Source: Sutcliffiella horikoshii DSM 8719 | Lineage (GTDB): Bacteria; Bacillota; Bacilli; Bacillales; Bacillaceae_I | Length of the DNA stretch: 64,000 nt | Assembly (NCBI GenBank): GCA_001648575.1 | Contig: LQXN01000059.1 | Coordinates: 1 to 64,000, forward strand | Direction of reading: 5' to 3' | Shown here: piece by piece, positions 8,257 through 16,660 of the stretch | Position numbering within the stretch: the stretch's first letter is position 1 | Layout of the letters: each line of letters opens with the position of its first letter | Program-made: the position numbers and the translations under genes | The notes under the pieces: model-generated | What the model saw: the letters and a program-made list of their open reading frames with translations, nothing else | Told to the model about the DNA's origin: nothing | Databases searched by the model: none

Positions 8257-9514
8257 ACTCTTTTTTCACATATCGTTCTAGATAAGCTATCCTATCAACC
8301 ATTGGAGGATGGGTGTACCGAATAAATTTTACTAAAGCAGGAGGATTCACCTCACTTAAGCTGGATTTCGTAATTTCTTGAAAAGCTCCAATCGCCGAAT
8401 CTGCGTCCCCCGTCAACTCAATGGCATACACGTCTGCCTTATGTTCTTGGTGGCGCGATACCGCGTTTGTAATTGGACTTGCAAGAAAAAGCAGCAACGA
8501 AACCAATAATAACAATAGTGGAAGGGATGCAAGTTGGCTTAAGCTATGGATTTTCATCCGCTGTCCATAACTGGCAATAATCTTTCCAGCCGTCCTATGA
8601 ATTAAATAAAAGGCGAAAAATGAAAAAACAATGTAGCCGGTAATCCCGATGACAATATGATTCATCACATAGTGTCCCATTTCATGTGCCATGATAAACA
8701 GTATTTCCCCATCCTGAAGTCTGGTCAGGAGCGTATCCCAAAGTACGATTCTAGAATTGCCGCCAACTCCTGTTACATACGCATTTATACTGTTTGTCTT
8801 TTGGGCCATATTCACTTCATACACACGGTCGGCCGGAATATCCGATTCAGAAGCCAAATCCAGGATTTTCTCTTCTAACTCCTTGTCTTGGAGCTCGGTG
8901 AAATCATTATAGAGCGGGTCAATGACAACTGGTTGGATATACATCATTAAAAATACGAAAGGAATAAAACATCCCCAGGAAATTGCCCACCACCACTTCG
9001 GGAATTTACGGATCAGAATGTAAAGAACAAGGACTACTATCCACATAATGAGAATTCCTTCCCAAAATCCGACAACCTGGTCACGCATCCAACCAGAATA
9101 GGATTGAACGGTAATCCCATAATCCTTAGAAAGAGAATAACGTAGATAGCTTAATGGAAAATGAATAACCGTGCTGAATAAGGTCAACCAAAAAAGATAA
9201 ATTCCTGTTTGAAGCGTTTTATGCCTTGTTACTTTCTCGGCCCACGCCTGAATTGCCCTTGCCCCTCCTAAAACGAGCAGGAGGAAATAGAAAACCCACT
9301 CCACGGGAAGCGTCAGGAAGTAGATGGTATTTCGTATCTTGGAATATTCTTCAGACAATATCAATTCTTTGGTACTGAGAAAAGTAGTAGGATCCGCTTT
9401 TGTTCCCACCAATTCATCCGGAAGCGAAGTATCTGCCCCCACCCATATGTAAAACGTCACCGCCAAAGCATAGAGAAGATAACCGACCAATGTTAGAGTA
9501 ACTATTTTCTTCAA
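8255..9514 (-). CDS. M48 (Ste24/CAAX-type) membrane metalloprotease, YhfN-like
   Basis: The product is a 419-residue integral membrane zinc protease. It has an N-terminal TM segment (10-26), further TM segments around 68-84, 105-121, 150-168 and 178-195, then the catalytic HEMGH at 277-281 followed by a TM hairpin. The third zinc ligand region is EHKADVYAIELTGD. The layout equals Ste24-type CAAX proteases. In Bacillus, YhfN sits at the same place near lcfB, so orthology is likely; the substrate is unknown. The start is TTG 9514 with GAGGGGTGG about 8 bases upstream. It stands alone between aceBA and azlCD. Confidence 0.9.
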   Translation of the reverse strand: MKKIVTLTLVGYLLYALAVTFYIWVGADTSLPDELVGTKADPTTFLSTKELILSEEYSKIRNTIYFLTLPVEWVFYFLLLVLGGARAIQAWAEKVTRHKTLQTGIYLFWLTLFSTVIHFPLSYLRYSLSKDYGITVQSYSGWMRDQVVGFWEGILIMWIVVLVLYILIRKFPKWWWAISWGCFIPFVFLMMYIQPVVIDPLYNDFTELQDKELEEKILDLASESDIPADRVYEVNMAQKTNSINAYVTGVGGNSRIVLWDTLLTRLQDGEILFIMAHEMGHYVMNHIVIGITGYIVFSFFAFYLIHRTAGKIIASYGQRMKIHSLSQLASLPLLLLLVSLLLFLASPITNAVSRHQEHKADVYAIELTGDADSAIGAFQEITKSSLSEVNPPALVKFIRYTHPPMVDRIAYLERYVKKE

Positions 9515-9611
9515 TTTTTCGCCACCCCTCGTCCTAAGTAACCTCGTTATATTCTATGCAACAGTAAAAAAAATAAGCAGGCCTTGGAATTAAAAGCCCA
9601 CTCATTTAATT

Positions 9612-9920
9612 CTAACCAACCAGCCATGAATATAGACTAAGGGCTGCTATAGAACTAATGACAACCAGTATGACGTTTGCCCCAAGATAAGCGACAATTA
9701 ATGCCACGGCTGCGCCGATGACTCCATACATGATATCTTCATTTATAAGGAAGATCCCTGGTACAATAAGTGCCCCAAGTGTGGCATAAGGTACGTTCTT
9801 TAACACAGCCTGTACGAATGGCGGCAATTCCTTTCCCTGGAACATAATAAACGGAATGAGCCTTGGAAGATAGGTGACTACAGCCATACCCACAATCATG
9901 ATGAGAATGGTATTATTCAT
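9612..9920 (-). CDS. azlD: AzlD-type branched-chain amino-acid exporter subunit
   Basis: The product is a 102-residue membrane protein with three to four TM segments (IMIVGMAVVTYLPRLIPF; YATLGALIVPGIFL; VIGAAVALIVAYLGANVILVV in parts). It is the small partner of AzlC/BrnF in branched-chain amino-acid export. The start at ATG 9920 is chosen over longer frames because GGAGGAG lies 6-8 bases before it. The start overlaps the azlC stop by 8 bp, implying translational coupling. It is followed by only a weak hairpin at about 9575-9605. Confidence 0.88.
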   Translation of the reverse strand: MNNTILIMIVGMAVVTYLPRLIPFIMFQGKELPPFVQAVLKNVPYATLGALIVPGIFLINEDIMYGVIGAAVALIVAYLGANVILVVISSIAALSLYSWLVG

Positions 9921-10638
9921 TGCTATTCTCCTCCTTGGACCATTTGCTAAATAATACTTCGATCCCAACAGCACTTGTTATGGTCGCAAGTACGATAGAC
10001 CATCCTGCCGCAATCCCGACTACAAGGGAAAAAATCGAATTAAGGATGGCTGCACTACCAGCGAGTACAACCACTTTCCGGTGCTTTTTCAAAGAAGGCA
10101 TCAATAAACCAACAAACATGGCATAAAGAGCCACTGCCATACTTTCCTGAAGGGACTCAGGCAGACTGCTTCCAATCACATGACCTACTCCGGAACTGAT
10201 TACCCAACTCGAATAGGCGTTCAGGATGACACCGAACATATAGCCCGTCTGGATGGTTCCCTCTTTGGTAGCTGTGACGGAAAATGTTTCATCTGTTATC
10301 CCGAAAGAGAAAAGGGATTTCTTCCAAAGATTCTTTTCCTCCACCTTTTCATTCAAGGAAGCGCTCATCAGGAAGTGACGGATGTTCAAAATAAAAGTTG
10401 TCATGACGATTTCAAATACTCCCGACCCAAGCACAATCATATTAAGAGACATATATTGTGCAGCCCCTGCAAATACGAGCAAGCTCATCAGCACGGTCTC
10501 AGAGACAGTCAAGCCAGCAGATTTTGCCAAAAGTCCGAACGTAATGGCGATTGGTATGTAGCCGATTGCAATGCTGACTCCAGCTTGCAACCCGTTTCGA
10601 AAAGAAGAGGTTTTTCTAGCTGTGATCGTTGTTGCCAC
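9913..10638 (-). CDS. azlC: AzlC-type branched-chain amino-acid exporter
   Basis: The product is a 241-residue multi-TM permease of the AzlC/BrnF family. It shows GYIPIAITFGLLAKSAGLT near residue 27, VFAGAAQYMSLNMI around 56-69, FILNIRHFLMSASLNE around 83-98 and LFSFGITDETFSV, all typical of the family. With AzlD it exports branched-chain amino acids or analogues such as azaleucine. The start is GTG 10638 with AGGAGA upstream. Two copies of the palindrome TACTAGTA lie just upstream (10654 and 10682). No azlB regulator gene is adjacent. Confidence 0.9.
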   Translation of the reverse strand: MATTITARKTSSFRNGLQAGVSIAIGYIPIAITFGLLAKSAGLTVSETVLMSLLVFAGAAQYMSLNMIVLGSGVFEIVMTTFILNIRHFLMSASLNEKVEEKNLWKKSLFSFGITDETFSVTATKEGTIQTGYMFGVILNAYSSWVISSGVGHVIGSSLPESLQESMAVALYAMFVGLLMPSLKKHRKVVVLAGSAAILNSIFSLVVGIAAGWSIVLATITSAVGIEVLFSKWSKEENSNE

Positions 10639-10653
10639 TGTGCATTTCTCCTA

Positions 10654-10689
10654 TACTAGTAAATTGAATTATTTATAAATATACTAGTA
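10654..10689. promoter_or_regulatory. Paired TACTAGTA palindromes upstream of azlC
   Basis: Identical palindromic octamers lie at 10654-10661 and 10682-10689, with centres 28 bp apart and A/T-rich sequence between, immediately 5' of azlC. This spacing could suit a dimer-of-dimers regulator. No protein can be named from the sequence. Confidence 0.4.
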
Positions 10690-10811
10690 GTTTGCTAAGT
10701 ATGTAAAGGGTATTTCGTATTTCGAGATATTTGGTTTGTTACGGGAGTGCACTGGGTCTGGAAAATGGGGGTGGGGGTGGGGTTCCTGGTTCATTTCTTC
10801 CTCCTTTTCAC

Positions 10812-11748
10812 TTTTCGCGAGTCATACACCTTCTATGACTCGCGTACTCTTCTCGCTCTCCTCTTTTCGTGTTCCATACACCTTCTATGACACGCGAATC
10901 CCTCACGCTTTCCTCTTTTCGCGTTCCATCCACCTCCTATGACACGCGAACTCTTCTCGCTTTCCTCTTTTCGCGTTCCATACACCTTCTATGACACGCA
11001 AATCCCTCTCGCTTTCCTCTTTTCGCGTTCCATACACCTTCTATGACACGCGAATCCCTCTCGCTTTCCTCTTTTCGCGTTCCATACACCTTCTATGACA
11101 CGCGAATCCCTCACGCTCTCCTCTTTTCGCGTTCCATACACCTTCTATGACACACGTACTTCTTCCCGCTTTCCTCTTTTCGCGTTCCATACACCTCCTA
11201 TGACTCGCGACTCTCTCTCGCTCTTCTCTTTTCGCGTTCCATACACCTTCTATGACACGCGAATTCCTCACACTCTCCTCTTTTCGCGTTCCATACACCT
11301 TCTATGACTCGCGTACTCTTCTCGCTCTCCTCTTTTCGCGTTCCATACACCTCCTATGACACGCGAATCCCTCTCGCTCTCCTCTTTCGCGGTCCATACA
11401 CCTCCTATGACTCGCGTACTCTTCTCGCTCTCCTCTTTTCGCGTTCCATACACCTCCTATGACACGCAAATCCCTCTCGCTCTCCTCTTTCGCGTTCCAT
11501 ACACCTCCTATGACTCGCGAACTCTTCTCGCTCTCCTCTTTTCGCGTTCCATACACCTCCTATGACTCGCGAACTCTTCGCGCTCTCCTTTTTTCGCGTT
11601 CCATACACCTTCTATGACACGCGAACTCTTTTCGCGTTCCATACACCTTCTATGACACGCAAATCCCTCACGCTCTCCTATTTTCGCGTTCCATACACCT
11701 CCTATGACACGCAAATCCCTCACGCTTTCCTCTTTTCGCGTTCCATAC
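10812..11748 (+). repeat. Tandem array 1 of a 52-bp unit (about 18 copies)
   Basis: Direct repeats have a strict 52-bp period: the motif GTTCCAT recurs at 10871, 10923, 10975, 11027 and onward. Each unit is TATGACACGCGAA, a roughly 19-nt pyrimidine-rich spacer, TTCGCGTTCCATA, then CACCTYC. The two 13-nt arms are inverted repeats (11 of 13). The main variants are GACTCGCG for GACACGCG and alternate spacer types; one unit near 11600-11640 is shortened. Reading frames through the array are by-products of the period being one over a multiple of three. A related array lies at 58945-59631. The array occupies the whole gap between azlC and the enoyl-CoA hydratase gene. Confidence 0.95.
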
Positions 11749-11816
11749 AAATACCATTCAATTCGTCCCACCAAAAAACTCCCCCTTCATTATGAAGAGA
11801 GAGTCCCTAAACAAAC

Positions 11817-12605
11817 TTATTTACCCTTAAACTCAGGAGCCCGCTTTTCACCAAACGCAACAAGTGCCTCCACGCGATCCTCCGTCGGGATGATCACTTC
11901 ATATGCTTTCCGCTCGATTTGCAAGCCTGTCTGCATATCCACTCCCATTCCCTGGCGAATGGCAAACTTAGCCTGTTGCAGAGCAACCGGGCCATTTTTC
12001 AATATTTCCTGTGCAAGCTCCATGGCTCCATCAAGCGCATGAGAGGCTTCATCCACTAATCTTGTAATCAAGCCAAAACTATAAGCCTCTTCCCCAGAAA
12101 AACGGCGCGCAGTCAAAATCAGCTCCATTGCCTTCGCTTCACCGATAATGCGTGGCAGACGCTGGGTTCCACCAGCTCCCGGGATGATGGCCAGGCTTGT
12201 TTCAGTAAGCCCCATTTTCACCTCTGGGCCAGTGACACGGAAATCACAAGCAAGTAGAAGCTCCATCCCGCCTCCAAATGCATATCCATTAATAGCGGCG
12301 ATTGTCGGCTGCGGCAGATCGGCAATCCGATTGAACACATCCCCGATCTTGTAGACATTTCGTCTTACTTGCTGCTCGGTAAGGCCTCTTCTTTCTTTAA
12401 GGTCCGCCCCGACACTGAAGGCTTTTTCTCCAGCTGCGGTAATGACTACCACACGCACATCGGCATTAGTGCGTAGCTCCTCCGCTACATTACCCAATTC
12501 TACTAACATATCATAATTAAACGCATTCATCGCATCAGGGCGATTGAGCGTCACCGTTGCTAAATGGTCTTTGACCTCTACTACTATATAACTCAAATCT
12601 GTCAT
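11817..12605 (-). CDS. Enoyl-CoA hydratase/isomerase family protein
   Basis: The product is a 262-residue crotonase-fold enzyme expected to hydrate 2-enoyl-CoA in fatty-acid degradation. The oxyanion-hole and CoA-binding blocks are present: KAFSVGADLKER near 75, AAINGYAFGGGMELLLACDFRV near 105-125, and LTETSLAIIPGAGGTQRLPR with both catalytic glutamates plausible (E near 125 and E near 144). It ends KRAPEFKGK like many family members. ATG 12605 has TTGGAGGGAG upstream, and longer frames are not supported. It lies 71 bp downstream of lcfB on the same strand, so it is probably co-transcribed under the FadR-like box. Confidence 0.9.
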   Translation of the reverse strand: MTDLSYIVVEVKDHLATVTLNRPDAMNAFNYDMLVELGNVAEELRTNADVRVVVITAAGEKAFSVGADLKERRGLTEQQVRRNVYKIGDVFNRIADLPQPTIAAINGYAFGGGMELLLACDFRVTGPEVKMGLTETSLAIIPGAGGTQRLPRIIGEAKAMELILTARRFSGEEAYSFGLITRLVDEASHALDGAMELAQEILKNGPVALQQAKFAIRQGMGVDMQTGLQIERKAYEVIIPTEDRVEALVAFGEKRAPEFKGK

Positions 12606-12676
12606 TCTCCCTCCAAGATTGTTAGCGGTTACAAATTTCGCTATTTTATACATTCTCTACAGAGAGCAAAAATCCT

Positions 12677-14227
12677 TTATACACCCAGTTTTTCTTTTAA
12701 TGCTCTTCTTAAGATCTTTCCAGTAGTATTCTTCGGCAGTTCTTCCAAGAACTCGATGGAAGAAGGAACCTTATATTTCGCTAAGCGCTCTGCACAATAG
12801 CCGAGTAAGTCTGATTCATTTACTGAAGCATTTGTAACCACAAAGCACTTTATCGCTTCACCGAATTGAGGGTCAGGAACCCCGATAACTGCCACTTCCA
12901 CCACATTTTCATGGCTGTATAAGACTTCTTCCACTTCGCGGGGATACACATTGTAACCACCTACAATGATCATATCTTTTTTCCGATCCACGATGTAGAA
13001 ATATCCTTCTTCATCCATCTTTGCTAAATCTCCCGTATACAGCCAACCGTCCCTGATAGCCGCAGATGTTTCTTCTGGCATTTTATAATAGCCTGACATG
13101 ACATTCGGCCCTCGGACAACAAGTTCCCCGACTTCTCCAGGTGCCACTTCTTCCCCAAGTTCATTTACGACTTTATTTTCCACATTTACTATGGCCGTCC
13201 CGATAGATCCTGCTTTTCGAGGCTTATCTAACGGATTGAAACATGTTACAGGTGATGCCTCAGATAAACCATATCCTTCTGAGATGATGACATTGTATTT
13301 TTTCTCAAAATTTTTCAGAAGCGCTACAGGCATGGATGCCCCACCGGAAATACATAGTCTCAAAGATTTAAGGTCGTTTACTTCTCCTGGTGATTGCAGG
13401 AGGAAATTGTACATGGTTGGAACTCCGGCAAAAACAGTTGCTTCATATTTTCTAACCACATCGAAAATCACCTGTGGACTGAACCTTGGAACGATGATGA
13501 CTGTCGCCCCATTCATCAATGGTGCATTCAGTGCAACAGTCAAACAGAATACATGGAACATCGGTAAAGTGGCAACAACTTTATCATTCTCATTCACCTT
13601 AAGGAAGTCTGCAGAATCCTTGGCATTCCTATATAAGTTCTTATGGGTCAGCATTGCACCTTTTGGCTTTCCTGTAGTCCCGGAAGTATATAGGATTACT
13701 GCAACATCATTATCCTTTAGCTCCGGCCCTTCATATGTAAAGCTTCCAAACGACATAATGGTTGTAAACGATTTCAATTTTGGATAGACAGAAAGCTGCT
13801 CTATAGAAAGATCCTTTGCTTTTTCTTTTCCATCCGGTGTTTCACAGATAATGTAATGCTCGGTCATAGGCAGGTGGGCATGTAACTTTTCAAAAAGCGG
13901 AACTAGAAGGTCTAAGGTGATGATGGCTTTCACATCGCCATCTCTAAGGATGTAAGACAGTTCATCTGGAGTATAGATTGGATTGATAGGAATAACGGTT
14001 GCACCGATTCGTGCCGCACCATAAAGACCGATGATGAAATATGGCGAATTTCCTACGACAAGTCCGACATGGTCGCCTTGTTTGATTCCCATTTCTTCAA
14101 GGCCTGTTGCAAACGCATTAATTGCAGCATTCAGCTCGGCATATGTTTTTGATTCCCCTTCAAAAATATACGCTTCCTTCATTGGATTTGTTTTTGCGGT
14201 CAGTGCTAATTGCGATGAAATATTCAA
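12677..14227 (-). CDS. lcfB: Long-chain fatty-acid-CoA ligase (LcfB-like)
   Basis: The product is a roughly 516-residue AMP-forming acyl-CoA synthetase activating fatty acids for beta-oxidation. The ANL motifs are complete: P-loop YTSGTTGKPKG, FHVFCLTVALNAPL, GYGLSEASPVT, GWLYTGDLAKMDEEGYFYIVDRKKDMI (in parts) and the C-terminal PKNTTGKILRR with the adenylation lysine. It resembles B. subtilis LcfB (YhfL) closely along its whole length. The start is taken as TTG 14227, spaced 6 bases from GGGAGATG and aligned with the LcfB N-terminus; ATG 14236 abuts the ribosome site. A FadR-like operator and a sigma-A promoter precede it. Confidence 0.92.
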   Translation of the reverse strand: MNISSQLALTAKTNPMKEAYIFEGESKTYAELNAAINAFATGLEEMGIKQGDHVGLVVGNSPYFIIGLYGAARIGATVIPINPIYTPDELSYILRDGDVKAIITLDLLVPLFEKLHAHLPMTEHYIICETPDGKEKAKDLSIEQLSVYPKLKSFTTIMSFGSFTYEGPELKDNDVAVILYTSGTTGKPKGAMLTHKNLYRNAKDSADFLKVNENDKVVATLPMFHVFCLTVALNAPLMNGATVIIVPRFSPQVIFDVVRKYEATVFAGVPTMYNFLLQSPGEVNDLKSLRLCISGGASMPVALLKNFEKKYNVIISEGYGLSEASPVTCFNPLDKPRKAGSIGTAIVNVENKVVNELGEEVAPGEVGELVVRGPNVMSGYYKMPEETSAAIRDGWLYTGDLAKMDEEGYFYIVDRKKDMIIVGGYNVYPREVEEVLYSHENVVEVAVIGVPDPQFGEAIKCFVVTNASVNESDLLGYCAERLAKYKVPSSIEFLEELPKNTTGKILRRALKEKLGV

Positions 14228-14253
14228 GTGTTTCATCTCCCTTTGAATAAAAT

Positions 14254-14316
14254 TGAATGAATGACCATTCATAAATCTCCCATATCCATTATAGTAGATT
14301 GCTAGAAATCTGTCAT
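14254..14316 (-). promoter_or_regulatory. lcfB promoter with FadR-like operator
   Basis: Minus-strand -35 ATGACA (14311-14316) and -10 TATAAT (14288-14293) have a 17-bp spacer. Downstream of the expected start, 14254-14271 reads TGAATGAATGACCATTCA, which agrees with the Bacillus FadR consensus TGAATGAMTANTCATTCA at 16 of 18 positions. lcfB is a known FadR target in B. subtilis. Confidence 0.75.
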
Positions 14317-14363
14317 TAAATTATGTCGATAAAATTAAAATTTTCAGATAAAATATCTTGATA

Positions 14364-14391
14364 TAAAAAAAGAGCAGGGAATCCCTACTCC
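14364..14391 (-). terminator. Terminator of lplJ
   Basis: The stem GAGCAGGGA / TCCCTACTC (14372-14390) is followed on the minus strand by seven T, just past the lplJ stop. Confidence 0.75.
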
Positions 14392-14403
14392 AATCTCATA
14401 AAA

Positions 14404-15393
14404 TTAATATATCAAATCAATCAATTCGTCTTTGGTAATATTTCCAAAATAATGTTTCACATCGATTCCTTCTAAAGCCTGTGCAATTTCTGCCTTCTCG
14501 TACTTTACACCTGATAGAAGATTTTCCACTTCTGTTACATCTCCCACACCAAAGAAATCCCCATATATTTTACAATTTTCTATTTTCCCTTTTGTTACAT
14601 CTAAACGCACATCAATCTGGCCGACCGGAAAGCGATGCGAATGCTGAAGGTTAAACTTCGGTGACTTACCATAGTTCCAATCCCAGTTTTGGTACCGTTC
14701 TTTGGAAAGCTCGTGAATGTTCTTCCAGTCTTTTTCTGTAAGTTCGTACTTAGGGATATCCTTTGATTTGAAGATCGCCTCCAATAAGAGCTGACGGAAC
14801 TGTTCAATCGTAATATCCTCTTTTAAAAACTCTTTAATATTTGCAACTCTGCTGCGAATGGACTTAATCCCTTTGGATTCGATTTTATCTTTCTTTACAT
14901 TAAGTGCAGATACAACATGCTCAATTTCAGAATCAAACAATAATGTCCCATGGCTGAACATCCGACCTTTAGTAGAGAACTGGGCATTCCCTGAAATCTT
15001 ACGCCCTTCTGCAATGAGATCATTCCGCCCGCTCATCTCTGCCTCTACTCCAAGGCTCTTTAACGCTTCCACAACTGGGGCAGTGAACTTTTTAAAATTA
15101 TGAAAGCTTTCGCCGTCATCTTTTGTGATAAAACTGAAATTCAAGTTTCCGAAATCATGGTAGACCGCTCCACCGCCGGATAATCTACGAACTACATGGA
15201 TTCCGTTATCCTCCACATATTTCGTACTAATTTCCTCTATGCTGTTCTGGTTCTTCCCGATGATAATGGAAGGCTCATTGATGTAAAAAAGTAAATAAGT
15301 ATCCTCGATATCTAGATTTTTCAGTGCATATTCTTCTATCGCCAAGTTTATTCTTGGGTCGGTAATTCCTTGATTATCAATAAAAAGCATCAT
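14404..15393 (-). CDS. lplJ: Lipoate-protein ligase LplJ
   Basis: The product has 329 residues and adenylates free lipoate and attaches it to lipoyl domains or GcvH in the cytosol. The N-terminus MMLFIDNQGITDPRINLAIEEYA and the signature RRLSGGGAVYHDFGNLNFSF identify the LplA family. Further features are IGKNQNSIEEI near 48, the lipoate-binding GRNDLIAEGRKISGNAQF and the C-terminal accessory domain (LTEKDWKNI to the end). The ATG at 15393 (or 15390) has GGAGAGTGG 6 bases upstream. Its first codons overlap the stop of the yhfI gene, so the two are coupled. It ends at its own terminator. Confidence 0.93.
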   Translation of the reverse strand: MMLFIDNQGITDPRINLAIEEYALKNLDIEDTYLLFYINEPSIIIGKNQNSIEEISTKYVEDNGIHVVRRLSGGGAVYHDFGNLNFSFITKDDGESFHNFKKFTAPVVEALKSLGVEAEMSGRNDLIAEGRKISGNAQFSTKGRMFSHGTLLFDSEIEHVVSALNVKKDKIESKGIKSIRSRVANIKEFLKEDITIEQFRQLLLEAIFKSKDIPKYELTEKDWKNIHELSKERYQNWDWNYGKSPKFNLQHSHRFPVGQIDVRLDVTKGKIENCKIYGDFFGVGDVTEVENLLSGVKYEKAEIAQALEGIDVKHYFGNITKDELIDLIY

Positions 15394-16133
15394 TTCTTTC
15401 CACTCTCCCAATAAAATCCTTTATGTGCTAAATCAATTTTTCCTTTATAAATGCTTGCTGCCTCTTCCACCAACTGCTCTACATCTCCAAAATGCGGCAG
15501 ATGTGTGAGTAATAATTGAAGAACTTTTGCACCTTGAGCTACCTTTGCCGCATCATGGCTGTTCATATGGCCTGCAGCCTTGCCATCTTGATGGGCATAC
15601 AAGTTACATTCACAAATCAGCAAGTCTGTCCCTTTGGCAAAAGGTATGAATGATTCCTGATAACTTGTATCTGCGGTGTACACAAACGAACCTTCATCTG
15701 TGGAAACCTTCATGGCATAACAAGGAACTGGATGTGTTGTTTTCAGAAATTCTATTCTGAATGGTCCAACCTCTAACTCTTTAGAAGGATCATATGGAAT
15801 CCCTTTTGTATATTCTTTGTGATCAAGTGAGGAAAATCCTTGCATGTCCTCCTGATGGCCGTAGATAGGAAGCTGCGTCACTGACTTACCCATATAAAAC
15901 GAAATCAGCCTGGCAAATTGCAATGGTCCGATGTCCGCAATATGATCATGATGATAATGCGACAAAATAACTGCATCAAGCTCTGTTACATCTATGTAAT
16001 TCTGAAGCTGTGCTAATACACCACTTCCGCAATCAATCAATAATTTAAAGTTTTCATGCTCGACCAAATACCCAGATGTTGCACTGTTGACAGCTGGATA
16101 TCCTCCCCAAAACCCTACCACAGTAAGCTTCAT
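15390..16133 (-). CDS. yhfI: Metallo-beta-lactamase-fold hydrolase YhfI
   Basis: The product is a 247-residue MBL-fold metal-dependent hydrolase, related to RNase Z-like enzymes. The metal-binding motif HYHHDH lies near residue 59-64. The later ligands sit in KTTHPVPCYAMKV, YTADTSYQ and LLTHLPHFG. The opening KLTVVGFWGGYPAVNSATSGYL matches B. subtilis YhfI. ATG 16133 is chosen for the AAGGGTG ribosome site; the frame extends further upstream without support. The natural substrate is unknown. It is upstream of and overlaps lplJ, as in B. subtilis. yhfH runs divergently upstream. Confidence 0.9.
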   Translation of the reverse strand: MKLTVVGFWGGYPAVNSATSGYLVEHENFKLLIDCGSGVLAQLQNYIDVTELDAVILSHYHHDHIADIGPLQFARLISFYMGKSVTQLPIYGHQEDMQGFSSLDHKEYTKGIPYDPSKELEVGPFRIEFLKTTHPVPCYAMKVSTDEGSFVYTADTSYQESFIPFAKGTDLLICECNLYAHQDGKAAGHMNSHDAAKVAQGAKVLQLLLTHLPHFGDVEQLVEEAASIYKGKIDLAHKGFYWESGKK

Positions 16134-16285
16134 GGCATACATCACCCTTCTAATGGTTTCCAAAATCAAGTCTACCATATCCCTGCCCATTTTCCTATCT
16201 TATATAGTTGTTTTAAAACAGATGTTGACAGGACATGTTCTGTTATAATACAATGACAACAAATAAGAAAACGGAGGGTGATAAT

Positions 16286-16420
16286 ATGTTGATTAAAAGT
16301 ACAGAATTTTTCAGAACCTTACCACCTAAAAAATGTGTTGAATGCAAAAAAACAATGGATGAGCAACACGAGTGCTACGGTAACCAATGTAATGAGTGTA
16401 TGTCCAGTCATTTAAAATAA
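16286..16420 (+). CDS. yhfH: YhfH-family small zinc-ribbon protein
   Basis: The product is a 44-residue protein MLIKSTEFFRTLPPKKCVEC followed by KKTMDEQHECYGNQCNECMSSHL. CxxC pairs at CVEC and CNEC with an extra Cys/His fit a single zinc knuckle. This equals the YhfH family, which sits next to yhfI in Bacillus. ATG 16286 has CGGAGGGTG 5-7 bases upstream. A promoter-like TTGACA (16225) and TATAAT (16244) lie upstream, but with an unusually short 13-bp spacing, so the real -35 may differ. The function is unknown. Confidence 0.85.
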   Translation: MLIKSTEFFRTLPPKKCVECKKTMDEQHECYGNQCNECMSSHLK

Positions 16421-16436
16421 GTTGTTTTGTAGAATG

Positions 16437-16479
16437 CAGGAGATTTGCTAGATTCATAGCAGATTCCCTGTTTTTTTTT
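16437..16479 (+). terminator. Terminator of yhfH
   Basis: An imperfect 14-bp stem (16437-16450 with 16457-16470) is followed by nine T, 17 bp past the yhfH stop. Confidence 0.8.
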
Positions 16480-16618
16480 GGATTACCCGTTAAGGATGTA
16501 TGTTAGAGGAACCAGAGGGCGGTTCTGTTTACCCCAAGTCTTTCCTTCTCTCATGTCTGGGGAATCAAGCCACGAATCTGATTTTCACCAAATGCTCGCT
16601 CGATGCTAATTTAAGACA

Positions 16619-16650
16619 ACAAAAAGAGCACTCATCCCCATAAGTGCCCT
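16619..16650 (-). terminator. Terminator of the LacI-family gene
   Basis: The stem GAGCACTCAT / ATAAGTGCCC with a CCCC loop (16626-16649) is followed by T5-T7 on the minus strand, 11 bp past the stop. Confidence 0.75.
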
Positions 16651-16660
16651 TCTTTATATT

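Noticed and set aside
10812-11748. CRISPR array
   Set aside because: The entire 52-bp unit repeats, including the 'spacer', which varies only by a few bases between units. There are no unique spacers and no cas genes.
11041-11774. Open frames through array 1 on both strands (repeats like MEREKRKA or FRVPYT)
   Set aside because: They arise because 52 is not a multiple of three, so the reading shifts through all frames; no ribosome site or codon pattern supports them.
13098-13787. Long plus-strand frame opposite lcfB
   Set aside because: A shadow of the acyl-CoA ligase codons; Ser/Thr/Pro/Phe-rich low-complexity composition.
16230-16243. LexA-like dyad before yhfH (AGGACATGTTCT region)
   Set aside because: It is palindromic but the half-sites do not have the CGAAC-N4-GTTCG spacing.
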